DNA from: Marasmius tenuissimus
Lineage: Eukaryota > Basidiomycota > Agaricomycetes > Agaricales > Marasmiaceae
Reading direction: 5' to 3'
Length of the DNA stretch: 64,000 nucleotides
Assembly: GCA_029532415.1 (NCBI GenBank)
Contig: JAQOTA010000059.1
Coordinates: 372,001 to 436,000, forward strand
The position numbers were made by a program, and so were the translations under genes. Of the stretch, positions 1-11,975 are shown piece by piece. How positions within the stretch are numbered: the first letter of the stretch is position 1; each line of letters begins with the position of its first letter. The notes below the pieces were generated by a model that ran no database searches, was not told the origin of the DNA, and saw only the letters and a program-made list of their open reading frames with translations.

Positions 1-50
1 GAATGCGAGGCCTCGTGCGATAGAAACCGTCTGGCCTCAGGATAGGCCAT

Positions 51-1134
51 TCACTCTCCATGTGCCCTACGAATGTGTCTGTTGAGATCAGACCGAGAAT
101 TGAACCGGCGCCCACAGTTATCGCATAAGTATGGCTTGCTGTTGAAGTGAGACCTTTGATGGTCTTGGGTACATGAGGGACTATGTTAAATAAACAGATA
201 AGATGTTGAAACTCACATTCAAAGTTGTGTTTCTGAGTGAAGCCCTTCGACGTGCATCGAGGAACGTGGCAAAAGTAGAGCGGCTTATTCCTACGGTTCT
301 CCAGCGCCACCTTCGTAGTGGCTTCGGAGCCGACCTGCCGAGCTATATCGACCCACCCCATGGTTTGAACAGAGTAATGAGTACCTATTTTAACGTCGCC
401 CAAATTCCCGTCCCCTGTTGGCTCTTCTCGAGGTGTTGAGGCAACGACCATTCGTTCGTGCATGTCTGGGTTAGAGTTCTGCTCCACGGTCTGTGATCCA
501 TAGCAACCGTCAAGACGAGTATTACGGTAGGAAGCTGCCTCGAGATTCGGATTCAACGCCACACACGCGTTAGAGTTTGGGTGGTGGCCGCCCAAGCCGT
601 AGCCTAGCGGGTGTTGAAAAAAGCCGTGATGCTGTGCGCTTGTGGCGCATAGATCTAAAGGTTGGAGACAATTTTCGTGGTGGTAAGTCTGTACCCTGTG
701 TTCGGAGCGTTACTGAGCAATCAGTTTTACGCATTCTGATCTTCAAGACGAAGATTCGTACCCTGGGGGTGACATAGAAAACATAGATTGAGCGTCCTGA
801 AAGGCTGGCGCCTGGGACGGCATAGACCTGCTTTCAAAGTTGCTATGATAGAGCTGAGACGTGCCATAGCTATCGGGATATGACAAGGTGGCGGTGGAGG
901 CGCTGTCGAAGGACTGAAGGTAGGGGGTCTGGACAGGGTGTTGCGGCGACGGGACCCCGGTGAGAGATGTAAATTGACCTTCAGAGGCGGAGGCAAATGA
1001 GAGCTCGGAGTTGTCTTGTATCACGAATTCATCCCTTGAAATAACGTGAGATACCTTGTGAGACCTAAGGCCTAAGGCCTAAGAGTGAATGATGCATGTC
1101 TTACCTTGGGTCGCTGAAGTGCATTTTGTGGTTT
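51..1134 (-). pseudogene. C2H2 zinc-finger protein, copy 1 (premature stop)
   Basis: The exon structure follows the copy at 17245-18307. A short first exon (MHFSDPR, ATG at 1132-1134, donor at 1103-1104) leads to a Ser/Pro/Tyr-rich exon (about 1020-750), a linker exon and two zinc-finger exons that end at the TGA at 51-53. Finger 1 is of the C-x4-C type with an intron before its histidines; finger 2 is C-x2-C-x12-H-x4-H. Such proteins usually bind DNA in the nucleus, but the target is unknown. Near 745-750 this copy reads TCT TGA where the paralogue reads TCT TGG, which stops translation before the fingers. I infer a pseudogene unless an alternative splice skips the stop. The gene is part of the large duplication. 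Confidence 0.7.
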
Positions 1135-1139
1135 CTTGG

Positions 1140-2076
1140 GGGTTCGAAGGCGTTCAGGGTATAACTCTTTTGGCAAGACGCCTGATACTGATGTCTTATA
1201 ACCACAGATGATCTTCGCGAGCAATTCGCGACTTGTCCGCTGAACGGGATCTGACACTGCCCGGTTTGGTCAGTGAGAGAGAGCTGTTCAACCAACCTAT
1301 CTGCCGTAGACCCAGTTTCCAGATGTAGAAAGGACGTAGCGGCTCAGGCATCTGGCTGATCCGACAGCTGAGTACTTTTCGTGTAGAGAATCAAGTCATT
1401 TCAGATACGAGGCAAGAATGTTGAGTCACGGCTAGGTTTTGAGGGTTCCTGCTGATACTTATCCTCGACCCTCTTCTGACGTTGTAGATTACGGTCGGTA
1501 ACGTTCGTGCGTGAGCTAAGCCTGGATTTGGTTCTAGAGACGTACAATCCAAGTACAACCCGTCCGTTTAGACCCGAGCTTGAAGCACAACATTGAATGA
1601 TTCCCTTTGAGTCTGGACCGACACCTGTGTCGGAGTGGGATCGCGCTGGAAAGTACAGCAAACATCAAAGAAACAGCAAAGTTGGTAAGATGAGACATAG
1701 ACAAGGAAACAGTCGGTATACCAACCTTTCCGTTATTCTCGTTGTTGGTCGCAGCGAGTTTTCTTGAAAACTTGAAAAGGCGCGGTAGGTTGGATCTCGT
1801 GTTTGCCTAAAATGACAAAGTAGTCAAAGGGTAGTATCACTTGGAAACTGCCTCAAACCCGATTTCTCTCCAAAGTTATGGTTCTCGTGTCGAAAATTGA
1901 ATAGGGGAGCTCGAGTGTCGAGCCCTTTGCGATGATCAATCAAAATAAGTAGCAGCGCCGACACAGAAGATGAGCAAAATGTACGTACAATGAATCATGA
2001 CGATGAGATATTCGTACGAGTAATAGATGAGCCAGGTCGATGGTGAGATACGGTTACAATGTTCGATGGGTGAAAA
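1140..2076. other. Intergenic DNA inside the segmental duplication
   Basis: No gene is convincing here. The stretch is nearly the same as about 18310-19260. A short minus-strand reading frame (1401-1661) is shared by both copies, but the duplication is recent enough that this is not evidence for coding. Confidence 0.5.
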
Positions 2077-3033
2077 TCAACCTCTCCTCTTAAGCTGCAG
2101 AGCGAGATTACCCTCCTGAATCAACTTCAACCGATCCAGGCGCCGCCTCATCGCCTCACCCAACCTCTCCAACACCTCCTCAAACGGGCGTGTCGCCTCC
2201 AACGAGTATTGCTCCAAAACCGGATCGACCTCACATCCTTCAGACGAATCCTCCGTTCGAAGTGACCATGCCTTAACACGAGAATCGTCCTTCGTATATT
2301 CCTTGACCCGGTTGTTGTCGCGCCATGGCTCCTCATCCAACGAGCTATCCGAAGGCGTGGAAACATCCTCCGACCCCTCCGAGTCATACTCCCACTCCCT
2401 GCACACCTGACAGCGACAGTAGTCAGCATCACCTGGACCTCGGTGCTTTCGCACTGGAGACGTGACCAAGGGGAGAAACCGATTATGAACCCAAAGTGGC
2501 CATCGGTTCGTGAATTTCTGAGCTGGCAGACCGACTTGCTCCCATAAAGAATCTTCGACGCTTTGGTAACTGATCATTTTGAGGTTTCGGTAGAACAGAA
2601 CGTAGAATGGGTGGATCGTGGATGTGATGTGGGAGAGTTTGTCCGGGTCGGATAGGTCGAAGTGGAATGGGTTTGTTGTACCGTCAGGTGAACGGTGGTA
2701 GAGCGGGGGGTATTTCAAGACGGCGTCTTCCTTTTGTCAGGTGAAAGATGTATTCCCATACGGCGGTACCAGAACCAAAGTCCTATGAGCACCGAGTGAG
2801 TATATCAACGCCGGGATATAGGGGTGAACACTCACCTCAAACCGTTGACGTTCGTTCACTGAGCGGACCCTCTTATTGTGCTCCATGAAAGAGAACGCTC
2901 CCTCGAGAACAGATGGTACCGGAGAGAGCACCAGGCTACATGTAGTGAACAGGGGCGCGAAGTCCCTGTGGGCTAGAAACGATTTTTTTGAGTGCATGTC
3001 TATGGGGGCGTAGTCGGTCACAGAACGAGTGTA
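2077..3033 (-). pseudogene. CxCxxCxxWEY-family gene, copy A (5' end deleted, frameshifted)
   Basis: This is a member of an unrecognised family with six main copies in the window. The last exon encodes the block with PDGTT, the NRFLP.VTSPVRK stretch, the YCRCQVCREWEY motif, an acidic Ser-rich segment and a C-terminal helix ending LKRRG. Exon 3 (MEHNKRVRS..NERQRFE) is also present. Exons 1 and 2 are missing because a deletion joins this gene to copy B at about 3034. A run of six C (minus strand, near 2705-2710), where related copies have five, breaks the frame before PDGTT. The function is unknown; the family might be distantly HNH-like, which is only a guess. Confidence 0.65.
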
Positions 3034-3867
3034 CCCCACTCTCTACAATCCGCGCAGCGACAATAGTCAGCGTCCGGACGTTTTCGTATAGGAGAAGTGA
3101 CTTCGGGGAGAAAACGGTTGTGGATCCAATAGGGCCATGAGTCCGTCAGCTCTCGCACTGGCTGCACGACGGGATCATGCAAGGAAGGCGCGACGTATTC
3201 CCGAAACAGGTGGTGTATGCGCCTAAAAAAGAGAACGACGAGTGGGTGAATTGTGGACGTGAAATGAGGCAAGTTCTCTGGGTCAGATAAATCAAAGTGA
3301 AATGCTGTTGTGGTACCGTCTGGTGATCGATAATAGAGTGGTGGTATGTTCGAGCCTGGCGCTTTGGTCGAAAAGAGAATGTATTCCCAAGGGCCGGTGC
3401 CGAAGTCCTGTCGAGTTGATAAATACTATTACATGCGAACACGAGCGCCAGTAGGTACTCACCTCAAACCGTTGACGCTCATCGAGTGTAACTCTTGAGT
3501 TATGTTCCATCATAGAGATAGCTTTGTTGATAACCCCTTGTACCGGATTGAAAGCAAGATTCGAAGAGTGGATGAGCGGAATTAGATCCCTGTGCACTAT
3601 AAAAAGCTTCATACGTCGGTGGAAGGTGATGGTGTAGTATTGACGCACCAGTCAACCGATTGATATCGCTGGCAACATCGAAGCTTTCATTGTCCATTCC
3701 AAATGCCCACTCGAAGCGATGCAACCTCTGCTCAGGATCAATGGTGGGTTCAATTATTCAAGCAAGGAACATACGAGTGGAGTAAGATGATCTTTTCTAA
3801 GAAGACCACATGTCTCTAACTCGATGCTTCCATCGCAGCGAGTTGTGATGGATTGCAGAGAAATCAT
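3034..3867 (-). pseudogene. CxCxxCxxWEY-family gene, copy B (3' end deleted)
   Basis: ATG at 3865-3867 (MISLQSITTRCDG) begins four exons that match the intact paralogue at 20742-21873: exon 1, the LHRFEWAFGMD exon, the VHRDLIPLI exon and the start of exon 4 through PDGTT, the RKRPDADYCRC motif and CREW. Directly after CREW the sequence switches to the intron of copy A. The acidic region and C-terminal helix are therefore lost, and a copy B/copy A chimera is created. The intact duplicate carries about 840 extra bases at this point. Confidence 0.65.
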
Positions 3868-4306
3868 GGGGGGCAAAGCCTGGCAAGGCAAGCGTAGTGG
3901 TGGTTGGAGACAGAACGACGCTGCTGGCGTTGTCCGGCCGGATGTGCCCTCCTGTGCCGTTCCCAGGGGCCAGGGACAGACAGGCGTGCTTATTTCCAAG
4001 TTTTGACCACATGGTCATGACCAGTCGTCCGCTTCGCGTTGTTCTGAGGTCCACCCTACCTTCGTCGAACCGTCATAGTACAAACGCAATCTCGACAGTA
4101 GCCGTATCGGTCCTTTCTGAAGCGCACGGTGATCAAGATTACAAGATACTTCATATGTATAATGTAATTTCAAGTCGCTTTTCTCAACTTGTGGGCGCGA
4201 TGAACTTGCTTTGTCACAGTTTTTATCGTATCTGTACGTAGTCTGTAGATGAATAGATAATTATATATCGGGGAGAAAGGTACTTTAGTTCACAAACCCA
4301 GCAAGA
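3868..4306. other. Short intergenic spacer
   Basis: This is the spacer between the ATG of copy B and the stop of the chitinase-tail gene. It matches 21874-22131 only in part. I see no gene in it. Confidence 0.4.
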
Positions 4307-6393
4307 TTACTCCTGCTGGTTGGGAGCGTCATTGGGCCTCCAGGTACCCAAGCGAGTGCCTTCCCCATTTTGGCCACTCCATTCCTCGTTCCTAAAGATC
4401 CCCATGAGTCGTTGAGACAAGGAGAATTGACGAAAACTGGGACTTACGACATCGGATATCCTTGAGGAGCATTCAGCTGAGCACGACGAGCTGGGCTGTA
4501 CCCAACAATTCCTCGTCGGTTGATGACGAGTCCTGGTGCCCCACTAGTGTGTGCATCGTGGTCAGTACACGGGCAGAGGGAGAGAAGGACATCGTACTCA
4601 CCGCTGCCAGGCATTCTGATGATCCGCAGTGGAAGGCACCGCTGCGTTTCCTCCATACGGCTCACCCATCTGAAATGAGGTATCAGTCAGCATCGCATTC
4701 ACGACCTGACAGATTGGTTTTCCCAAAGACATACCGGGTGCGTATGGAACGTAGCAACCAAGACAAACCCTGATGGAGGTGCACGGCCAGGAGCACGCTC
4801 AGGATGCCAAAGGTCGATACCAGCCGCAACGTTGGGCGGAGGTCGAAGCGGGTTCATGGGCCACGAACGATCGTCCGGTGCGCGACGGATGTAGATACGT
4901 GAGGGATCTTCAATGAGACAGCATGATCATCATCAGGAAGAATCTCGGGATCATTCGTGTACACATCACGTACTGTTCTGATCAGCGTATATCCAACCTC
5001 CAGTTTCACGAGCGGTGGTGCGAGTGTTGAATGAGTCGTTCCAAGCCTCCTGTACATCCCGAACGGAGATTTAATGAACAATAAACGGGAAAGCTCGAAT
5101 GTACTGACCTGGAACGCAGCTTGTGCAGTGGTCGATGATGCAATTTCAGCAGCAGAAGGACCCTCCGCGGCCTGACCTGCCCATGCTGCTGGAATTTGGG
5201 GGAAGTAGTCTGGTTGAGGACGGGGAAGCCAGAACGCATCACAATACTTGACGCGCTTCTCCAAAAGATGAAGACCACGGGGAAAACTGGTTCCGACCGT
5301 GTCCCTTGAGTGAGTTGACGCGAGGCGGTGGTGCTTCGTCGCGTTACGGGCGGTACGACGATGACTGGGAGAGATGGTCGCGTTGATGTGCTCCGGGAGA
5401 TGTGCACCGGTCGCATTGGGGAACTTGGGCACCAAATTATCATGCGCGGCGAATTGTGCGGCGGACATGAGACGCGATGAGCCTACGTGGAGTTGGATAT
5501 TAGCCAGAAAGTCCAAAGATCACCGGAAGCATCGCGTACCGCTGCATTCAGCACAACTACCGGTACCAAAATCCCAGGTTTTATCTGTGAAGCGCGTGAG
5601 GGTGGGGGGAAACGCAGTAGATGACTTTCTGATAGTTACCCTTGGGGCACGGAGGCACACCACACTCTGGATCTTGTGTCTCGAACACACCCCAGATACT
5701 GGCTATAAGGCAAGTCAGACCCACAGTCTCTGCAGTTCAGGAACCGCATAGACGAACTGATATGTTTTTCGCATGGTCTGAATGCCAGGCTTTCACGATT
5801 TTTAGTACTCACGGGAATCTTGTATTTGAGAGCACCACCGAGGGCGGATAAGCCGGCATCGACTTTCTCGAGGCCTCTGAGAATGTCGTTGAAGACACTT
5901 TTGAATGGAGGGATCTACGTGGAGAACGTCCCGTGAGGACGCAATACAAGATGATATATGGGCTATCATGCTCATCATCAGAATGGGCTTCCTCCTCACG
6001 AGTTCCTTTGAGGCGTCAGTGGCGGAGCGTTCTATGCGCTAAAAAATTGGACGATGAAATCTCTGTCGTCGCGGGTAAACATCTCATTGAAGGCTTGGAT
6101 GTCATAAGTGGCCGTATCCACCGAATTTTGTACATCGTAAATCGACTTTCTGACGGGCTAGTAAACAAGTTAGAGAGCACGAAGGATTAGGCGGCGCCAT
6201 TGTCGCAGAACTAACCTGGGCTATGGTGCCAGGCGGTCTGACGGGGGAGTAGATGACGGCAAAGGCTTTCAAAAACATCAAGCTGACCGCCAACGGTAGG
6301 AAGTCCAAACTTGATGGAGTAGACATCATGCTTGAAAGGAGTGGCAAGAGCCGAAATGGCAGAGAGGACGACGACGAAGGCGTTAGATCGCAT
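4307..6393 (-). CDS. Secreted chimeric protein with a chitinase-derived JAB/DUF4329-like tail
   Basis: ATG at 6391-6393 starts a predicted signal peptide (MRSNAFVVVLSAISALA), followed by short helical exons at about 6175-5830. At about 5773 the sequence becomes nearly identical to the 3' part of the chitinase gene at 22132-23594. It continues through a Cys-containing exon, the YCDAFWLPRPQPDYFP segment and a final domain with a Glu in RETGGWIY (Glu codon 5005-5007), HTHP (4735-4746) and STAD (4622-4633), ending at TAA 4307-4309. The E, HxH and SxxD set is the signature of JAMM metallopeptidases and is also found in DUF4329. Exon joins are inferred; I did not confirm one open frame from end to end. 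It may be a functional fusion or a decaying fragment. Confidence 0.55.
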
Positions 6394-8210
6394 TGTCAAG
6401 AGTCGGATGGGGGTTCCGGATTCGCTAGAAGTATGATGAGTTGGGGGGAATCCCAATTTGGTTCTTGAGAACGAGACACATATTTCGGCGACCAGGTAGC
6501 ATTTCGAGCGAGCAGGATGTAGCAGTGAAAATGTAAGCGGAGTACGGTGGCGGCGACACCAAACTAAAACATGCTATCCTTTTGTTTGAAAGTATACGTC
6601 AGGAGGTTTCAACGCGAAAGGTCGAAGAAGATCCGACCTACGTAGGACATATATTTCGACGCCTGAAATAAGTGGATGTTTCGACAGGAGGCGGTTACGA
6701 GTTATCACCCGAGCAAAGAAAACCATCGCGTGCTTTTTTGGTCATGAGAGGAATGAGGTTTTCCAGCCAGATCTACGAGAGAACCGAGCCATGGTCAAAG
6801 ATGTGTGAGACATAGCAGCTTGTAGAGCGATGGACGAGTCAGGTGTCCTTCCGTAAACACGCCAACGGGATGCGCGCATTTCGAGACGACCGTATGAATC
6901 CCACATCCACAGAGTTCTTGAGACATGTTTTCTCGAGAGAATGAGAGGGTGTGTCCGTCAGGTCCTGTCTGTCCAGTAATCTGGAGCTGATTCGAAAGTT
7001 TGACTTCGTTGCTCGGAACATCAGCTCAATAGATTCGTGACCCAAAGACTCAGAAACACACCTTTTCAAAGTACTTCCCCCATTTGACCCGGGTTTCGAG
7101 ATCCATGTCCATCCCTCTACCCCAACCCACTGATACTGAACGGTCCCATCCTTAGTCGTCGAAAGAGCCTGCAGTGGATAGAGGTTCTACGAGGTTTTGT
7201 GATTTTGACGTGTCTGATGTACGACGACCACAGATAGCCTTGAGATAGGTACTATGGAGATCGATAGTACGTTTAAATTTCCTCCTGTCGACCGATGAGA
7301 TGCAATACGTGGCTGACGTTGTGGTGCTCGAGGATGGTCATAGCGGTGTGAGTGAAAAGTTCAACGACGAGCGCTTGTTGAACGGCGCGACTCTTTCCCT
7401 TCTCCCACGACCTCTTCCTGGCCTGTGGAGGCTTCTCGACATCTCGTTGGCAAGCACAACGCCATTCATTATAATTTCATTATGAATGACTCCTCTTATC
7501 TTCAGAAAAATGCTAACTTGTCGTCTTGGGTCTACTCTGTGACAAATCTCGGAACACTCATTGCTGTATTCTCCTCGCATCGTTCATGCGTACTCCCATC
7601 ACTTATACTAACAGCAACCATACGTGCCAGAACTGAGGCTTTTACGTCTGACGGGTGGTCAAAGCGGGCTTACTCTTTTGCTGAACACGACTTTGTCGTT
7701 CCTTGTTCCTCTGGACTTGCCAGCGCAATGGGTAATCAATCATCCTATGGAATCTGACCGAGGAAAAACAGCCTCCCGTCGTATCAACACCTCATGTTCG
7801 GCTCGCAGAGTGGATATATTGTGAGCAAATCTGCTGGACTACGATAGCGTTCTTACCAATACTAATACTGCCCCCCAGGGCAGCCCAATGTGGTTATGAA
7901 CGTTCCCTTACGCCGCTGTCTGACAATGCTTCTACTCATGATCACTGGGTAATGGCTCTCGCTCCCTATCGGTCTGTGCGCCCCGAACTTACAGCTCGGA
8001 CAGGGGCCACTGATTCAACTTACAACCTTCCGAGCACACTGACGCAGATCAAGTTTCAACGCCCATACCAACGGGACCTGATATCTGTCAATTGACCGCC
8101 CGCCAGCACATCGTCGACTACGAATACACCGCTCTATTCAGTTTCTCAATCCACGGAGTGCTACCAACAATCAACCACCTTCGGCTGTGTAAGGTGTTTC
8201 CAGACTCCTG
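6394..8210. repeat. Diverged dispersed repeat R1
   Basis: No intact gene is visible. Stretches at about 7085-7160, 7290-7400 and 7790-7930 are recognisably similar to 14020-14100, 14195-14290 and 14690-14720 plus 15158-15240. This looks like an older duplication of transposon-like or decayed gene sequence. The small reading frames here are not supported. Confidence 0.45.
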
Positions 8211-8214
8211 GGGC

Positions 8215-8222
8215 TATAAATA
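8215..8222 (+). promoter_or_regulatory. TATA box of the expansin-like gene
   Basis: TATAAATA lies about 300 bases before the ATG at 8520. A long pyrimidine-rich stretch follows (about 8255-8515), which is common upstream of well-expressed fungal genes. This is an inference from composition. Confidence 0.45.
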
Positions 8223-8519
8223 CACGAACCCATGCGCAACAGTTTCTTCGGGTTCCTTCCTTCCTATTTCCTGGGTCCCTCACTCGCGTTTTTTGTCTAT
8301 ACCTTCTTCATTTCCGTCCCAAGCCTCAACTCCCGGAGAGTTTTTTTCGTTTCTCTGATTCCTGTTCAACGTCTCGGCCATCCTCTCCTTGATCTCTGAA
8401 GGCTTTGGTTCTTCACTTTTCAAGAACTCTCGTGTTCATCAAACTAGATACTCTTCACGCCGCCCCGCCCCACTCGACGCATCGCACCCCTTTTTTTCTC
8501 ACTTTCTCACCTACCCAAC

Positions 8520-9100
8520 ATGTTCATCTCCCCCGTTAGAGCGCTCGGTGTTCTCACCGCCCTGTTGGCTGTATCTAGTCAGGTCGGCGTTAGTGCCGCC
8601 CCTACTGGCGAGATCTCTGCTGTCACTTCCAATGCCATCGAGGCGCGAGCGTCCAAAACACTCACTGGCGATGGTGGGTCTCTCGTCTCTTCGCTACAAA
8701 ACACCTCTCACGTCTTCATTCCCTTCTTCAAAGCCACATTCTACGCCCCCGGTCTAGGTTCTTGCGGAAAAACGAACAACGGAGGTCAACTCGTCGCTGC
8801 CGTAGCTGCACCCGTATTTGACAAGTTCCCTGGGGCAGGGCCAAACCCTAACAAGTTGTGTCTCCGTCTCTCTCTCTCCCTACCCTAGCCCCAGCCCCTT
8901 GTTCAACTTCATGTATTAGGAACCCGATCTGCGGCAAGAAAGCTAAAGTCACGTTTAAGAACAAATCCGTGACTGTTTCTCTCGTCGATCGGTGTCCGGG
9001 ATGTGGGAATTCGGGGATCGACCTTTCCCCGGCTGCGTTCAGTAAATTGGCGCCGCAGAGTGCGGGGAGACTGAAGGGCGTTAAGTGGACGATCCTTTAA
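8520..9100 (+). CDS. Secreted expansin-like / RlpA-like double-psi beta-barrel protein
   Basis: There are two exons, 8520-8854 and 8920-9100, separated by a 65-nt GT-AG intron, giving 171 residues. The N-terminus is a clear signal peptide (MFISPVRALGVLTALLAV..) with likely cleavage near SA-AP. The mature part is one double-psi beta-barrel domain: ATFYAPGLGSCG, NPNKNPICGKK, VSLVDRCPGCGNSGIDLSPAAF. The Cys pattern and the DRCxGC..DLSPxAF block are hallmarks of fungal expansin-like proteins, which are secreted and thought to act at cell walls. There is no C-terminal carbohydrate-binding domain, so this is the single-domain type. The splice restores the frame exactly (AA + G gives Lys). Confidence 0.88.
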
Positions 9101-10600
9101 GTATCTGAGATTGAGGGGAGAGCTGGATTTGTGGGGAGACTGAGGCGCGGGGGTACGGAGAAGGAAATGCGAGCTTTGGACTCGGACAGGGATGCTCGAG
9201 GGTCCCTATATCTGCTGAGTAGCGAGTAACCTCAACTTGTGAGTATAATCCTATCTACGAGTTAATGGAGTATGATGGGTAGACGGTGGTGGAACTTCTC
9301 CCGATCACTTTGTGCGGCGGTCACGGCTACTAAGTGGAACCATTGCCCCGAGTTTGAGGATCAGACGATTCACAGGTCCAAGCCAGATCTACGAGAGAGT
9401 GGCACGACATGTGGTCGAGTACTCAGTAGGCTGTATTGAAGTCGCACGATGATGCAGTCAGGACGTTGGAAGTGGGGGTCGAGAGATGGTAGGATATCCG
9501 TGAATACACTAAAGGAGAGCAAGCCGGATGAGAACGTATGCGTCAGGAATGTTGAGAGATAGACGTCAGCGTTCTGGCGCTTCGCTCACAAGGAGGAATA
9601 CGAACCCGCCAATCATCAGCTAGCTAATTTTGGGTTGCACGTTGATTGGTTGACCTTCAACGTGTTATTACTTGTGAGAGTCATACAGGTCGCCGACGAG
9701 CCCACTTTAATGTTCGAGCTGAAAGAGCTCAATGTTCACAAGTCCTGGACCTGAATGAGTGTAACTACGAGGCAAAAGCGTACATACCCTCCCGTATCAG
9801 ACTGCCAAACAAGTCCTTTCCTGCATCACGCCCAGTGACCCAACCGCTGTCCCGTTTCCGGTCCATTCCATTCCGTTACAGAACATGATCGTTGAAGGAG
9901 GCTGCTGCGATTGTAAGGCGGAAGTGAGTCCAGGGAAACGTTTGACTGTTCGACGATTTTCTCCGACAGTGGAGAGTGAAGAGAGGTGCAGAACACTAAG
10001 TTGGCCCGTGCGAGGCCATCATGATGGTTTGAGTGAAAGGTTTGACGCAATTTGATGACGGGCGCTTGTTGATCCTGATTCTCTTCTCCCGCAACTTTGA
10101 CGTGACAGCTGGCCTGCATTCTCATTTTTTGAGTCTTGTAGCAAGTTCTATAATACTCTGGGGTACCCCCTTATGAAGTGAGTGCTAATTTATCTTTTTG
10201 AGTCTTGTCTCTGACAATGAGACAGAGGTCAAAGAGAATTACTCCGAAGATGATCGTCTGCTTCCGCGACACTACTGATATCAGTAGGTTGTGTCGCTAC
10301 ATTCGGCCCTTTGGACCTTAGTAACCCCGTTGAACAAGACAAATTGGCGCTACCGAGCGATTGGAGGAGGCGTGCGTTTATTTTGACGGTTTAGGAGGAG
10401 GTGGTGGCCGATAGGAGCTGGGAAAATGGTGAACGGGCGTGGAGAGCCACTCGAGTGTCGGTATTGGGAGGACGATCCACATACTACCTTGCTTTGTCGA
10501 AGGCGTTATCCTCAGCATGCTCGGGAAGGGTTGATAAAGATGTGCTGAGTTCCAGTCTTCAAATCTCTCGCAGTCTCTTACAATACGCATTTAAAATCAC
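9101..10600. other. Degraded repeat sequence, no supported gene
   Basis: Pieces resemble other parts of the window: 9290-9330 resembles 15285-15325, 9380-9400 resembles 6766-6786, and 10010-10085 resembles 7330-7400 and 14230-14290. I see no intact gene. Confidence 0.4.
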
Positions 10601-10619
10601 TTACCGTTCATCTATCAGC

Positions 10620-11480
10620 TCCAGAGTGAAATTCAGAGGTACCAAAGGTATTATCTCCGGTCCAAATCTCAACGGTCTACCTTCCGAACTTCACCCTTTC
10701 ATCTACAACTTACTCGGCGACTACTTCCATGCACTCCCGTTCGCACTCACCGGTACCCACTTCTGGAAAATCGGAAAGAAGCGACTCATGTATCTCATCC
10801 CATCCACAACCAGGGGCCAGGGCTGAGCAGAAATCAGAAGTATTGTATAATAAAGCACCGGTTTTATCAAGACCTTCGAGTCCCAGACGCTTCCAATGGC
10901 AAGACACCCAAGGAAATCGCATTGGAGCTCTACAAAGCCATTCCTTGGGAACCTGAGTGGTACGAGCCACCAGACAAGTACTCCACATACATTTACCCCA
11001 GCCCGATGACAACTGCCGATCCTCTGGTATCGATATGCCGAGGTCGAGTTCAGTCATCTCTGGAAACATGCACAACCATCTAAGACACTGCGGCCGGAAG
11101 TGGCTCACGCTGTTTTCAACTTTGGCTATCGCGATCGCTTCGCTGTTAGGTTCAAGTTACTATTAGGTTGTTCCGGAATGTGCGGTTCGGTATGTACGGG
11201 ATTATGTGGCGTCGTGTGAAGAACTAGAACAATGGGTAAACCCTTTTCGTCATTACGGGCACGGGGAGATGTGTAGCGAAGCGTGTTCGGGGGATTTGTA
11301 TTATAGCATGAGGAATCTCGATAAGAAGAAGTATAGCAAGAGGGAATGGCTAGAGGAGGTTTCTGGAGAGAATCACAGGCAAGAGGGCTGTCTGTTAGGT
11401 TGTTCCTGCAATTGCAATGGGCATATAGGTTCGGTGGATATCTGAGGGACGAGAGGAACTCGGATATTGATAGGTTCCCA
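10620..11480 (+). pseudogene. F-box protein fragment (plus-strand copy)
   Basis: The region 10630-10800 encodes VKFRGTKGIISGPNLNGLPS followed by an F-box-like helix set (LPSELHPFIYNLL..ALPFALTGTHFW). This closely matches the minus-strand gene at 15504-16773. Further downstream, 11040-11160 encodes RPEVAHAVFNFGYRDRFAVRF and 11215-11370 encodes a CEELEQW..RNLDKKKYSKREW block, both shared with that gene or its relatives. The reading frame changes several times, and the N-terminal exon of the minus-strand copy was not found. I infer a decayed paralogue. F-box proteins normally recruit substrates to SCF ubiquitin ligases. Confidence 0.5.
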
Positions 11481-11975
11481 ATACAGGGGAGGTGAGCTGG
11501 AGATCAGGTAAAAATGGTCCCATGGGAAGACCGGGAGTTTGGTGTTGGTGAACATGGGAAAATTACGGGAGAGGAAGGGTAGAAGGATGTTACAGATGAG
11601 CTTGATGATGAGTTGAACAAAATGTTTGGTGCCCTGGGTATGGACAAATGGAGCGAATATCATTGACGCTCGAGTGGCGAGGCTTATCCTCATTATCGGA
11701 CTCAAGCTTGTAGCCGATTGTCGTACAGTATCATTATATCACTTGATTGAACAACTTATAAGTCATGATGAATAGGGATGCTCTACTTGTTCCCGCCCCC
11801 CATGCTTTCATCGAAGTGAATCTTGATCAATATTCCAATACATCGCTGAGAACTACAGCACATATATTTGACCCTAGAGACCCCATAATAGATTTTACAC
11901 ATAGGCTCTAGCAGCTGTGATCTCCGAATGCCAAACCTCACGCGAGAGAGACCGTCCGGTATCGGGGTAGGTCAT
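11481..11975. other. Intergenic, nothing recognised
   Basis: No coding or RNA feature is supported here. The end (about 11890-11970) resembles the sequence flanking the 3' end of the zinc-finger genes at 17160-17240. Confidence 0.4.

Larger units (their letters stand above)
1..5773. repeat. Segmental duplication, copy 1
   Basis: This block matches 17194-23594 in gene order and at the base level: zinc-finger gene, copy A/C, copy B/D and chitinase tail. It starts at or before the window edge. On the right, identity stops after the shared TATGTTTTTCGCA ending at 5773. Against the other copy it lacks about 840 bp at 3034 and has several small indels. Confidence 0.85.
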
